A stretch of 64,000 nt of DNA from Burkholderiaceae bacterium (GCA_024235995.1 JACKLI010000001.1:1240001-1304000), one strand, 5' to 3'. Numbered from the stretch's first letter, positions 34,968 through 44,030 are shown. Made by a program: numbers and translations. Notes: generated by a model from the letters alone, not told the origin.

Positions 34968-35939
34968 ATGACCAAGGCGATTCGCTTTTATGAAACCGGC
35001 GGCCCCGAAGTGCTGAAGTTCGAGGACGTCGAGGTGGGCGAGCCCAGCCCCGGGCAGGCTCGCGTGCGCCACACCTACATCGCGCTCAACTTCATCGACG
35101 TGTACTTCCGCACCGGGCGCTACCCCCTGGCTCTGCCCAACGGCCTGGGCTCCGACGCGGTGGGCGTGGTCGAGGCCGTGGGGCCGGGTGTGGACTATGT
35201 GAAGCCGGGCGACCGCGTGGGTTACCTGATCGGCCCGCAGGGTGCGTATTCGCAGGCCCGCGTGATGCCGGCTGAGGTGCTGATCCCGCTGCCCGACGGC
35301 ATTGCCGACCGCACCGCCGCCACGCTGATGATGAAGGGCATGACGGCGCAGTACCTGCTGCGCCAGGTCTATCCGCTCAAGGGCGGCGAAACCATCCTCT
35401 ACCACGCGGCCGCGGGTGGCGTGGGCCTGATCGTCTGCCAGTGGGCGCGCGCGCTGGGCGTGAACATGATCGGCGTCGTCAGCACCGACGAGAAGGCCGC
35501 CATCGCCAAGGCCAACGGCTGCGCGCACACCATCGTTACCGCGCGCGAGAACATCGTCGAGCGCGTCAAGGAAATCACCAATGGCAAGGGCGTGCCGGTG
35601 GTGTACGACTCGGTCGGCAAGGACACGCTGATGGCCTCGCTGGACTGCCTGCAGCCGCGCGGCGCGCTGGTGAGCAACGGCACGTCCTCGGGCCCGGTGG
35701 TGGTCGACTCGCAGCTGCTGGCCGTCAAGGGCTCGATCTGGATGACGCGCCCGGCCATGATGCACTACATCCAGCCGCGTGCGCACATGCTGGACATGGC
35801 ACGCGAGCTGTTCGACCACGTGCTGGCCGGCCGCATCACCAGCGAGCCGCAGCAGACCTTCGCGCTGGCCGATGCGGCCCAGGCACACCGCGCGCTGGAG
35901 TCGCGCAAGACGGTGGGCGCGACCGTCCTCATGCCCTGA
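34968..35939 (+). CDS. Zinc-independent quinone oxidoreductase (QOR) family protein
   Basis: A 323-aa medium-chain dehydrogenase of the quinone oxidoreductase type: VLKFEDVEVGEPSPGQ, the NFIDVYFRTGRYP catalytic region, and NADPH-binding AAAGGVGLIVCQWARALG. There is no zinc ligand set. It reduces quinones or enones with NADPH. ATG 34968 follows GAGAAGGAAA. It is the last plus-strand gene before icmF. Its membership in the 28955-34859 operon is uncertain because of the 108-bp spacer with a hairpin; QOR genes are also common as independent units. Confidence 0.88.
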   Translation: MTKAIRFYETGGPEVLKFEDVEVGEPSPGQARVRHTYIALNFIDVYFRTGRYPLALPNGLGSDAVGVVEAVGPGVDYVKPGDRVGYLIGPQGAYSQARVMPAEVLIPLPDGIADRTAATLMMKGMTAQYLLRQVYPLKGGETILYHAAAGGVGLIVCQWARALGVNMIGVVSTDEKAAIAKANGCAHTIVTARENIVERVKEITNGKGVPVVYDSVGKDTLMASLDCLQPRGALVSNGTSSGPVVVDSQLLAVKGSIWMTRPAMMHYIQPRAHMLDMARELFDHVLAGRITSEPQQTFALADAAQAHRALESRKTVGATVLMP

Positions 35940-35963
35940 AGTATTGGTGCAAGCGGCGCAGCC

Positions 35964-38900
35964 TCACATGCTGCGCCGGTACTGCCCGCCCACCTCGAAC
36001 AGGGCGCCCGTGATCTGCCCCAGCGAGCACACGCGCACGGCGTCCATCAACACCTCGAACACGTTGGCGTTATCGATCACCGCCTGCTGCAGGCGCGCCA
36101 GCATGGCGGGCGCTTCGTTTTGGTGGCGCTGGTGGAAGTCGGCCAGGCGCGTGAGCTGGCTTTGTTTTTCTTCCTCGGTCGAGCGCGCCAGCTCGATGTG
36201 CTCGGGCACGGGCTCGCCGTGCGGGTTGCGGAAGGTGTTGACGCCGATGATCGGGTATTCGCCCGAGTTCTTCTGCATCTCGTAGTACAGGCTTTCTTCC
36301 TGGATCCTGCTGCGCTGGTAACCCGTCTCCATGGCGCCCAGCACGCCGCCGCGCTCGCTGATGCGCTCGAATTCCGATAGCACGGCTTCCTCGACCAGCT
36401 CGGTCAGCTCCTCGATGACGAAGGCGCCCTGGTTGGGGTTTTCGTTCTTGGCCAGGCCCCATTCGCGGTTGATGATGAGCTGGATCGCCATCGCGCGGCG
36501 CACCGATTCTTCGGTCGGCGTGGTGATGGCCTCGTCGTACGCGTTGGTGTGCAGGCTGTTGCAGTTGTCGTAGATGGCGATCAGCGCCTGCAGCGTGGTG
36601 CGGATGTCGTTGAAGGCGATCTCCTGCGCGTGCAGGCTGCGGCCGCTGGTCTGGATGTGGTACTTGAGCTTTTGCGAACGCTCGTTGGCGCCGTATTTCT
36701 CCTTCATCGCCACGGCCCAGATGCGGCGCGCCACGCGGCCCATCACGGTGTATTCGGGGTCCATGCCGTTGCTGAAGAAAAAGCTCAGGTTGGGCGCGAA
36801 GTCGTCGATATGCATGCCGCGGGCCAGGTACGCCTCGACCAGCGTGAAGCCATTGGACAGCGTGAAGGCCAGTTGGCTGATCGGGTTGGCCCCCGCCTCG
36901 GCGATGTGGTAGCCGCTGATCGACACGCTGTAGAAGTTGCGCACGTTGTGGTGCACGAAGTACTGGGCGATGTCGCCCATCACCTTCAGGCTGAACTCGG
37001 TCGAGAAGATGCAGGTGTTCTGCCCCTGGTCTTCCTTCAGGATGTCGGCCTGCACCGTGCCGCGCACGTTGGCCAGCACCCATTCGCGGATCTTCTGGCC
37101 TTCCGTGTCGGTTGGCTCGCGGCCGTTGTCGGCTTTGAACTTGGCCAGGTTCTGGTCGATGGCGGCGTTCATGAACATCGCCAGGATGGTGGGCGCCGGG
37201 CCGTTGATGGTCATCGACACCGAGGTGCTGGGGCTGCACAGGTCGAACCCGTCGTACAGCACCTTGATGTCGTCCAGCGTGGCAATCGACACGCCCGAGT
37301 TGCCCACCTTGCCGTAGATGTCGGGACGCGGGTCGGGGTTGGCGCCGTACAGCGTGACCGAGTCGAAGGCGGTGGACAGGCGCTTGGCCGGCATGCCCTC
37401 GCTCACCAGCTTGAAGCGGCGGTTGGTGCGGAAGGCATCGCCCTCGCCGGCGAACATGCGTGTCGGGTCCTCGCCCTCGCGCTTGAAGGCGAAGGTGCCG
37501 GCGGTGTAGGGGTAGCTGCCCGGCACGTTGTCCAGCATCAGCCACTTGAGAATCTCGCCGTGGTCCTCGAAGGTGGGCAGTACCACCTTGCGGATGGTGG
37601 TGCCCGACAGCGAGGTGTGCGTGAGCACGGTGCGGATTTCCTTGTCGCGGATCTTCACCACGTATTCGTCGCCGGCGTAGGCCTGTTGCATGGTGGGCCA
37701 CTGCGCCAGCAGCTTGCGCGCGTCTGCATCCAGGCGCTCGGCGCGGGCCTCGGCCAGCTTGAGCACCGTGTCGCGCGCGCCGCTTTTCTTGGGGTCGTCC
37801 TCGGTCAGCATGCGCGCCGATTCGCGCAGCTGCTGCACCTCGCGCGCCAGCCGGGCCTGCGCGCGTGCGCGCCGCTTGTAGCCGCGCACGGTCTCGCCGA
37901 TCTCGGCCAGGTAGCGCACGCGCGGCCCCGGCACGATGGGGGTCTGGCTGGTGCTGTGGCGCGTGGCCACGGGCGCCAGGCGGCCTTCCTTCACGGGCAG
38001 GCCCAGCGCGGCCAGCCGGGGCTTGAGCGCCTGGTACAGCGCCGTCACGCCGTCGTCGTTGAAGTGCGAGGCCTGGGTGCCGAACACCGGCATGTCCTCG
38101 GGCTTCTTGCCGAAGGCCTCGCGGTTGCGCTGCATCTGCTTGGCCACGTCGCGCAGCGCGTCCATGGCGCCCTTGCGGTCGAATTTGTTGATGGCCACGA
38201 ACTCGGCGAAGTCCAGCATGTCGATCTTCTCGAGCTGGCTGGCGGCGCCGTATTCGGGCGTCATCACGTACATGGGCACGTCGACCAGCGGCACGATGGC
38301 GGCGTCGCCCTGGCCGATGCCGGGCGTCTCGACGATCACCAGGTCGAACCCGGCCGCCTTGCACGCGGCAACGATGGCGGGCAGGGCGGGCGTGACCTCG
38401 CCGCCCGCCTCGCGCGTGGCCAGGCTGCGCATGAACACCCGTGGCCCGCTGCTCCAGGGGCCGATGGCGTTCATGCGGATGCGGTCGCCCAGCAGCGCGC
38501 CGCCCGACTTGCGCCGGCTGGGGTCGATGGAGATCAGCGCCACGCGCAGCGCGTCGTCCTGGTCCAGCCGCAGGCGGCGGATCAGCTCGTCGGTCAGGCT
38601 GGACTTGCCGGCGCCGCCAGTGCCGGTGATGCCCAGCACGGGCGCCTTGCTCTGGGCCGCGGCGGCCTGCACGGCCTTGAGCAGGGCCGCATCGGCGTGG
38701 CTGTTTTCCAGCGCGGTGATGAGCTGCGCCAGCGCGCGCCAGGCGGCCTCGCCCTGGCCCTGGATGGCGTCGATCTTTTTCGGCGCCCGGCCCGACAAGT
38801 CCTTGTCGCAGCGCATCACCATCTCGCCGATCATGCCCTTCAGGCCCATGCGCTGGCCGTCCTCGGGGCTGAAGATGCGCGCCACGCCCCAGGCCTGCAG

Positions 38901-39257
38901 CTCGCGGATCTCGCTGGGGACGATCACGCCGCCGCCGCCACCGTAGACCTGGATCTGCTCGCCGCCGCGCTTTTTCAGCAGGTCGATCATGTACTTGAAG
39001 TACTCGACGTGTCCGCCCTGGTAGCTGCTGACGGCGATGCCCTGCACGTCTTCCTGCAGCGCGGCGGTGACGATCTCGTCCACGCTACGGTTGTGGCCCA
39101 GGTGGATCACCTCGGCGCCCATGCCCTGGATGATGCGGCGCATGATGTTGATCGCCGCGTCGTGCCCGTCGAACAGCGAGGCGGCGGTGACGAAGCGCAC
39201 CTTGTTCTTGGGGCGGTACTCGGCCAGGGCTTTGTAGTCGGCGGACAGTTCGGTCAT
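35964..39257 (-). CDS. icmF: Fused isobutyryl-CoA mutase IcmF (B12-dependent)
   Basis: A 1097-aa fusion. The B12-binding domain is at 20-150 (Asp30-x-His32 in LFDGHDAAINIM), followed by a MeaB-like GTPase with P-loop GTGGAGKS at 212-219 and NKFD. The acyl-CoA mutase TIM-barrel domain occupies about 560-1090 (SVSMTINGPAPTILAMF, GYHIAEAGANPISQLAF, RSLHAQEIAFND). It interconverts isobutyryl-CoA and n-butyryl-CoA (and isovaleryl/pivalyl-CoA in some members) using adenosylcobalamin. The GTPase chaperone is in the same chain. It lies beside a perfect 20-bp palindrome at 39343-39362, suggesting coordinated control with leucine/valine breakdown. Confidence 0.95.
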   Translation of the reverse strand: MTELSADYKALAEYRPKNKVRFVTAASLFDGHDAAINIMRRIIQGMGAEVIHLGHNRSVDEIVTAALQEDVQGIAVSSYQGGHVEYFKYMIDLLKKRGGEQIQVYGGGGGVIVPSEIRELQAWGVARIFSPEDGQRMGLKGMIGEMVMRCDKDLSGRAPKKIDAIQGQGEAAWRALAQLITALENSHADAALLKAVQAAAAQSKAPVLGITGTGGAGKSSLTDELIRRLRLDQDDALRVALISIDPSRRKSGGALLGDRIRMNAIGPWSSGPRVFMRSLATREAGGEVTPALPAIVAACKAAGFDLVIVETPGIGQGDAAIVPLVDVPMYVMTPEYGAASQLEKIDMLDFAEFVAINKFDRKGAMDALRDVAKQMQRNREAFGKKPEDMPVFGTQASHFNDDGVTALYQALKPRLAALGLPVKEGRLAPVATRHSTSQTPIVPGPRVRYLAEIGETVRGYKRRARAQARLAREVQQLRESARMLTEDDPKKSGARDTVLKLAEARAERLDADARKLLAQWPTMQQAYAGDEYVVKIRDKEIRTVLTHTSLSGTTIRKVVLPTFEDHGEILKWLMLDNVPGSYPYTAGTFAFKREGEDPTRMFAGEGDAFRTNRRFKLVSEGMPAKRLSTAFDSVTLYGANPDPRPDIYGKVGNSGVSIATLDDIKVLYDGFDLCSPSTSVSMTINGPAPTILAMFMNAAIDQNLAKFKADNGREPTDTEGQKIREWVLANVRGTVQADILKEDQGQNTCIFSTEFSLKVMGDIAQYFVHHNVRNFYSVSISGYHIAEAGANPISQLAFTLSNGFTLVEAYLARGMHIDDFAPNLSFFFSNGMDPEYTVMGRVARRIWAVAMKEKYGANERSQKLKYHIQTSGRSLHAQEIAFNDIRTTLQALIAIYDNCNSLHTNAYDEAITTPTEESVRRAMAIQLIINREWGLAKNENPNQGAFVIEELTELVEEAVLSEFERISERGGVLGAMETGYQRSRIQEESLYYEMQKNSGEYPIIGVNTFRNPHGEPVPEHIELARSTEEEKQSQLTRLADFHQRHQNEAPAMLARLQQAVIDNANVFEVLMDAVRVCSLGQITGALFEVGGQYRRSM

Positions 39258-39342
39258 GCGCGGGTCTCCAAGGTGGTATGGCGTCGATTGAATCAGGTCG
39301 GCGCGCGCCCGTCCATCGGAGATGGCCGGGCCAGGGCGTGAT

Positions 39343-39362
39343 TGACGTTTACGTAAACGTCA
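39343..39362. promoter_or_regulatory. Perfect 20-bp palindrome TGACGTTTACGTAAACGTCA
   Basis: Fully symmetric, between divergent icmF (-) and the persulfide dioxygenase-rhodanese gene (+). The ACGTNNACGT-type dyad resembles the LiuR (MerR-family) operator known for branched-chain acyl-CoA catabolism in proteobacteria, remembered as TTTACGT...ACGTAAA. On the plus strand TTGACG (39342) could be a -35 and TATTAT (39363) a -10. Control of icmF by LiuR is inference. Confidence 0.65.
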
Positions 39363-39431
39363 TATTATGGGCGGTGACCCGGGATTCGGCAAGACGTCGC
39401 GTGGGCGGCCGTTCAGTCCTAAACTGCCGCG

Positions 39432-40571
39432 ATGACTCCCATCCAACGGTTTGATCCTGCCTCCAGCACCTACACCTACCTGCTGTTCGACGAGGGCTCG
39501 CGCGAGGCGCTGATCATCGATCCGGTCGACGAGCAGCTCGAGCGCGACCTGGCCGAGCTGCAGCAGCGCGGCCTGACGCTGAAGTGGACGGTGGAAACCC
39601 ACGCCCACGCCGACCACATCACCAGCGCCGCCAGACTGGCCGAGCTGACCGGCGCGCGCATGGCCGCGCCGGCCGGCTGCCACGTGGGCACGGCTGCCGT
39701 GCAGCTGCAGGACGGCGACACGCTCGGCTTCGGCGCCGAGACCCTGCGCGTGCTGCACACCCCGGGCCACACCGCCGGCAGCGTGTGCTTCGTGTGGGCG
39801 CCGCGCGCCCGGCCCGAGCCGGCGCAGCTGTTCAGCGGCGACACGCTGCTGATCCAGGGCTGCGGGCGGGCGGATTTCCAGTCGGGCGACGCCGGCCAGC
39901 TGTACGACAGCATCACGCAAAGGCTGTTCACCCTGCCGGACGCCACCGTCGTCTGGCCGGCGCACGACTACCACGGGCGCACGCAATCGAGCATCGGCGC
40001 CGAGAAGGCCGGCAACCCGCGGCTGGCGGGCAAGACGCGCGAGCAATTCATCGCGCTGATGGCCGAGCTGCACCTGCCGCGCCCGCGGCGCATCGACGAG
40101 GCGGTGCCGGCCAACCAGCACTCGGGCCTGCGCCAGGACGCAGGCGGCGCGCCGCTGGCCGACGACGGCGTGCGGCCGGCGCAGGGCTACGCCGGCGACG
40201 TCACGCCGCAAACGGCACAGGCCTGGATGCAGGCCGGCCGCGCGGTGCTGGTGGACGTGCGCACCGACGCCGAGCGCGAATGGGTGGGCTTCGTGCCCGG
40301 CGCGCAGGCCGTGGCCTGGAAGCAGTGGCCCGGCATGGCGCCGAACCCCGACTTCGACGCCCAGGTGCGCGCCGCCGCCCAGCACGGCCAGCCGCTGGCC
40401 ATGCTGTGCCGCAGCGGCGTGCGGTCGATTGCCGCCGCGCGCCGCGCGACCGAGCTGGGCCTGGTGGCCTACAACATCGTGGGTGGCTTCGAGGGGGACC
40501 CGGACGACAACGCCCAGCGCGGCCACCTCAACGGCTGGCGCCGGGCCGGGCTGCCGTGGCGGCAGAACTGA
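39432..40571 (+). CDS. Persulfide dioxygenase-rhodanese fusion (MBL fold + rhodanese)
   Basis: A 379-aa two-domain protein. The metallo-beta-lactamase part has the ETHE1-like set His57, His59, Asp61 and His62 in THAHADH, His113 in TPGHTAGS, Asp137 and GCGRADFQSGD. The C-terminal rhodanese domain has Cys326 in LCRSGVRS. Such fusions oxidise glutathione persulfide to sulfite and transfer sulfur to make thiosulfate in H2S detoxification. It starts at ATG 39432 beyond the 20-bp palindrome. Its 3' end overlaps the convergent amidase gene by 44 bases. Sequence motifs support function; regulation by the palindrome is inference. Confidence 0.87.
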   Translation: MTPIQRFDPASSTYTYLLFDEGSREALIIDPVDEQLERDLAELQQRGLTLKWTVETHAHADHITSAARLAELTGARMAAPAGCHVGTAAVQLQDGDTLGFGAETLRVLHTPGHTAGSVCFVWAPRARPEPAQLFSGDTLLIQGCGRADFQSGDAGQLYDSITQRLFTLPDATVVWPAHDYHGRTQSSIGAEKAGNPRLAGKTREQFIALMAELHLPRPRRIDEAVPANQHSGLRQDAGGAPLADDGVRPAQGYAGDVTPQTAQAWMQAGRAVLVDVRTDAEREWVGFVPGAQAVAWKQWPGMAPNPDFDAQVRAAAQHGQPLAMLCRSGVRSIAAARRATELGLVAYNIVGGFEGDPDDNAQRGHLNGWRRAGLPWRQN

Positions 40572-42027
40572 GCAGGCCGTCCATCGATGGCTTGACGGCC
40601 AGCCAGTCGTCAATCACCTGCTCATACGCCGCCGCCAGCCGCAGCACGCCGGCGTCGTCGTGTGGCCGGCCGATCAGTTGCAGGCCCAGGGGCAAGCCTT
40701 CGGCGTTGAAGCCCGCGGGCACGCTGATGCACGGCAGGCCGGCGAAGGTGGCGTAGATCACCACCTCCATCCAGCGGTGGTAGGTGTCCATGGCGCGGCC
40801 GGCGATGCTGCGGGGCCAGCGCTCGGCGGCGTCGAAGGGCCAGACCTGGGTTGTGGGCAGGGCCAGGACGTCGTGCCGCTCGAACAGCCGCAGCATCTGC
40901 TGGTGGAACTGCGTGCGCGTGGCGCTGGCGGCCATGAACTGCGCGGCGCTGCAATTTTGCGCCTGCTCGTGCTCCCACAGGGCCTCGGGCTTGATGTGGG
41001 CGCGGTTGCCGTCCTTCAGCAAAAAGGGCGCGATGCGCGCGGCCACCAGCACGCGGCGCCAGACGAGCCAGGCGTCCCACACGCGCTCGGGCGCCATGCC
41101 CAGGCGCGCGGGTTCGATGGCGCAGCCCAGGCCTTCCAGCCGGCGCAGGGCGGTGGCGCAGCCCTCCAGGATGCCGCCCTCCATGGGCAGGTGGCCGTCC
41201 AGGTCGGCCAGCCAGCCGATGCGAGTGTTCTTGGGGTCAAAAATGGCTCCGGCCACCGCCAGATTTGCGCCATCAGCTATCGAAAGAGGAGAATCCGGCG
41301 ACCATCCGGCCTGCGTGGCCAGCAGCCGCGCCACGTCGCGCACGCTGCGGCCCATGGGGCCTTCGGTGCCCAGCTGGCTGATCCACACGTCCTGCGCCGG
41401 CCACATGGGCACGCGGCCCTGGCTGGGGCGAAAGCCGAACACGTTGGCCCACGCCGCGGGGTTGCGCAGGCTGCCCATGAAGTCCGAGCCGTCGGCCACC
41501 GGCAGCAGGCGCAGCGCCAGCGCCACGGCCGCGCCGCCGCTGGAGCCGCCGGCGGACTTGCGGGGGTCGAAGGCGTTGAGCGTGGTGCCGAAGACGGTGT
41601 TGAAGGTGTGCGAGCCCAGGCCGAATTCGGGCACGTTGCTCTTGCCGATGACGATGCAGCCCGCCTGCTTCATGCGCGCCGTCATCAGGCCGTCTTCCTT
41701 GGCGACGAAGTGCCGCATCAGCGGCGAGCCCAGCGTGGTGGGCAGGCCGGCGGCGTTGGCCAGGTCCTTGATGGCCTGCGGCACGCCGTGCAGCCAGCCG
41801 CGTGATTGGCCCTGCGCCAGTTCGGCGTCGCGGGCGTCGGCCTCGGCCAGCAGTTCTTCGGGCGGCCGCAGCGACACCAGGGCGTTGCAGCCCGGGTTGA
41901 GCCGCTGGATGCGCGCCAGATACGCCTGCATCACCTCGCGGCAGGACACGCGGCGGGCGTGGATGGCCTCGGACAGCGCGCTGGCGTCCAGCGCGGTGAG
42001 GGCTTCGTCGGACGGCGGGCAGGCCAT
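40528..42027 (-). CDS. Amidase signature-family enzyme
   Basis: A 499-aa amidase with the Ser-cisSer-Lys triad: Lys87 in AIKDLA, Ser162 in GGSSGGAA and Ser186 in GSDFMGSLRNP. It hydrolyses an amide (or ester) of unknown identity. The 3' part PLGLQLIGRPHDD is conserved. Its 3' end overlaps the persulfide dioxygenase gene, tail to tail. An interspersed repeat lies on the opposite strand inside the gene (translated here SIADGANLAVAGAIF, near residues 248-262). GatA-like length, but there are no GatB/C neighbours, so a free-standing amidase is more likely. Confidence 0.87.
   Translation of the reverse strand: MACPPSDEALTALDASALSEAIHARRVSCREVMQAYLARIQRLNPGCNALVSLRPPEELLAEADARDAELAQGQSRGWLHGVPQAIKDLANAAGLPTTLGSPLMRHFVAKEDGLMTARMKQAGCIVIGKSNVPEFGLGSHTFNTVFGTTLNAFDPRKSAGGSSGGAAVALALRLLPVADGSDFMGSLRNPAAWANVFGFRPSQGRVPMWPAQDVWISQLGTEGPMGRSVRDVARLLATQAGWSPDSPLSIADGANLAVAGAIFDPKNTRIGWLADLDGHLPMEGGILEGCATALRRLEGLGCAIEPARLGMAPERVWDAWLVWRRVLVAARIAPFLLKDGNRAHIKPEALWEHEQAQNCSAAQFMAASATRTQFHQQMLRLFERHDVLALPTTQVWPFDAAERWPRSIAGRAMDTYHRWMEVVIYATFAGLPCISVPAGFNAEGLPLGLQLIGRPHDDAGVLRLAAAYEQVIDDWLAVKPSMDGLLSSAATAARPGASR
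41238..41289 (+). repeat. Interspersed repeat copy F (inside amidase gene, antisense)
   Basis: CAAAAATGGCTCCGGCCACC followed by TTTGCGCCATCAGCTATCGAAAG matches the family layout, oriented on the plus strand, whereas the amidase is on the minus strand. It is read in the reverse frame as a small Ala-rich loop. Confidence 0.5.
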
Positions 42028-42034
42028 GGCGGGA

Positions 42035-43315
42035 CTATAGGCCGCGCGCGGTGGCGGCCATCACCTGCAGGGCGTAGGTGAAGTACTCGGGCACGCAGGG
42101 CAGGTGCCCGGTGGGCGTGACCCCGCTGCATTCGCGCAGCGTGACCGGCGCGCCGCCGGTGGCGCGCAGGGTGTTCAGCGCCGACACCGAGGCGGCGAAC
42201 GGCACGGTCTGGTCCTCGCGCCCGTGAAACAGGTACACCGGCGCCGAGGGCGTCCAGCCCCAGTGCACGCTGCTTTCCTGCATCAGCGTGTCGCGGTCGT
42301 CGGCCAGGTAGGCGTCGAGAAAGCGCGCGTCGTAGCGCACGTCGGCATCGTCCGGCACGAGCAGGCGCAGCAGCGCGCGGCGCACCTCGGCGCGCACGCT
42401 GCCGCCCAGGTACTTGAGGGTGCCGGGCCGCAGCATCCAGGCCACGGCCGGGTACTCGTCGCGCACCCGTTCGAGCAGGCCGTCCAGCGTGGCCTGCACG
42501 TCGTACGGCCCCGCGGCGGGCAGGCTGGCCTGCAGCTGCGCGCGCAGGGGGCTGCCGGTGCGCTCGATCTCGCGCTGGGCGGCCATGGTGGCGTAGCCGC
42601 CCTCGGAGTAGCCGACCAGGTAGAGCTGGCCGTTGTCGGCCACGCCGCTGGCCGCGCGCCAGGCCTGCGCGGCGCCGATCATGTCGATCACGGCGCGTGC
42701 CGTCGGGCGCGACAGCAGGTAGGGGTGCGGCATGCCCTGGCTCTGGCCGAAGCCGACATAGTCCGCCGCCACCACGATGTAGCCTTGCGAGGCCAGCACG
42801 ATGGGCGGCTCGCCCGGCTCCAGCTTGAGCGAAGGCGCATTGGCGTTCTCGAACGTGGTGGCGTGCTGGTAGCTGATGACGGGGCTGGGCTCGCCACCGC
42901 CTTTTCGGGGCAGCGCCACCAGGCCGGAGGCCTGCACCAGCGCGCCGTCGGCGTCTTCGGTCAGATAGCGCACGCGGTAGGTGCTGACGGCGTAGCGCGC
43001 CGGAATCGCGGGCACCTTCGCCTGCCCGGCGGCCAGGGCCGCGTCGATGGCCGAGGCGGTGATTTCGATGCCCGGCACGGTGTCCAGCCATTGCCCGGCA
43101 TGGGGCGTCGGCGCGGGCGTTGGATCTGGCGTGGGTGCCGGCTCCGGCGCGGGCGAGGGTGCCGGTGCGGGCGTCGGGCTCGGGGCCGGCGCAGGCGCCG
43201 GGTCGCCATCGCCGCCGCAGGCCACCAGGGCCAGGGACAGGGCGCAGGCCATGAGGACCCACCGCCGCGGGCGGTGGATGGGCGCGGACGGCATCGAGAC
43301 GGAGAGCAAGGCCAT
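42035..43315 (-). CDS. Predicted lipoprotein alpha/beta hydrolase (secretory lipase-like)
   Basis: A 426-aa exported hydrolase. An N-terminal signal ends in the lipobox LALVAC, then comes a 40-residue Pro/Ala/Ser/Thr linker (PAPAPSPTPAP...), the catalytic GYSEGGY elbow near residue 257, an Asp in FHGREDQTVP and a late His in PTGHLPC. The fold resembles fungal-type secretory lipases/esterases (LIP family). The start is uncertain: ATG 43315 is chosen; ATG 43330 and 43390 are in frame, and none has a strong ribosome-binding site. It lies seven bases downstream of the amidase start, so it is not co-transcribed ahead of it except by read-through. Confidence 0.75.
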   Translation of the reverse strand: MALLSVSMPSAPIHRPRRWVLMACALSLALVACGGDGDPAPAPAPSPTPAPAPSPAPEPAPTPDPTPAPTPHAGQWLDTVPGIEITASAIDAALAAGQAKVPAIPARYAVSTYRVRYLTEDADGALVQASGLVALPRKGGGEPSPVISYQHATTFENANAPSLKLEPGEPPIVLASQGYIVVAADYVGFGQSQGMPHPYLLSRPTARAVIDMIGAAQAWRAASGVADNGQLYLVGYSEGGYATMAAQREIERTGSPLRAQLQASLPAAGPYDVQATLDGLLERVRDEYPAVAWMLRPGTLKYLGGSVRAEVRRALLRLLVPDDADVRYDARFLDAYLADDRDTLMQESSVHWGWTPSAPVYLFHGREDQTVPFAASVSALNTLRATGGAPVTLRECSGVTPTGHLPCVPEYFTYALQVMAATARGL

Positions 43316-43439
43316 GGGGGAGCTTCTCATGGATGAGGCGGCGCCGGCGTGCCGTCGGCACCCAAGCGCCTGGTGGATGCAAAACGGCACCCGAAGGCGC
43401 CGTCCTGGGGGGCGTGCTCGCCCGTGGGCGAGTCAACGA

Positions 43440-43922
43440 TCAGAGCGCCGGGATGCGCAGCTTCTGGCCCGGGTAGATCTTGTCGGGGTGCGTCAGCATG
43501 GGCTTGTTGGCCTCGAAGATGACGGGGTACTTGTTGGCGTCGCCGTAGTACTTCTTGGCGATGGCCGACAGCGTGTCGCCGCGCACCACGTCGTGGTATT
43601 GCGAGGCGGTGCCGGCGGGGTACTGCAGGTTGTTGTCGACCCCGCTCACGCTGGCCACGTTGCCGGCGGCCAGGCCGGCCTTCTCGGCCGCTTCCTGGCT
43701 GGGCGCGCTGCCGGCCAGGGTGACCTTGCCGCTGGCACCGTCGAAACCCACGTCCAGGCCGATCACGCCCAGGTTCTGCTGCTCGATGTAGGCCTTGATG
43801 GCGTCGGCGGCCTTCTGGTTCAGCTCGGCCACGTTGGGCGCGCCGCTGGCCGCGGCCTGCTCGACTTCCTTGGCGCCGAACAGCTTCTCGCCGGCTTCCT
43901 TGATGAAACTGAACAATCCCAT
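43440..43922 (-). CDS. BON-LysM protein (KbpA/YgaU-like)
   Basis: A 160-aa protein with MGLFSFIKEAGEKLF, a BON domain about residues 30-90 (VIGLDVGFDGASGKVTLAG) and a C-terminal LysM domain about 107-158 (HDVVRGDTLSAIAKKYYGD, KPMLTHPDKIYPGQKLRIP). The start ATG 43922 has AAGGAG upstream. The same layout occurs in E. coli YgaU (KbpA), a potassium-binding/homeostasis protein. No signal peptide is seen, as for KbpA, so a cytoplasmic role is plausible. It is short and complete. It stands alone, 108 bp from coaX. Confidence 0.9.
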   Translation of the reverse strand: MGLFSFIKEAGEKLFGAKEVEQAAASGAPNVAELNQKAADAIKAYIEQQNLGVIGLDVGFDGASGKVTLAGSAPSQEAAEKAGLAAGNVASVSGVDNNLQYPAGTASQYHDVVRGDTLSAIAKKYYGDANKYPVIFEANKPMLTHPDKIYPGQKLRIPAL

Positions 43923-44030
43923 GGTGACTCTCCTTACGGTTGGTGCGGACGGAAACAACCACTGTAACGCCTGCAGGGGCGGTGCAAACCCTTGGCTTGG
44001 GGGCAAACTTAGCGCTTATATTGCGTGCCC

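Noticed and set aside
36549..39341. 930-codon open frame antisense to icmF
   Set aside because: The icmF frame has complete B12, GTPase and mutase motifs; the antisense frame shows only low-complexity sequence.
43081..43210. Repetitive GGC/GCC-rich tract as a possible tandem repeat locus
   Set aside because: It encodes the Pro/Ala linker of the lipase-like lipoprotein in frame; such linkers are common and the units are irregular.
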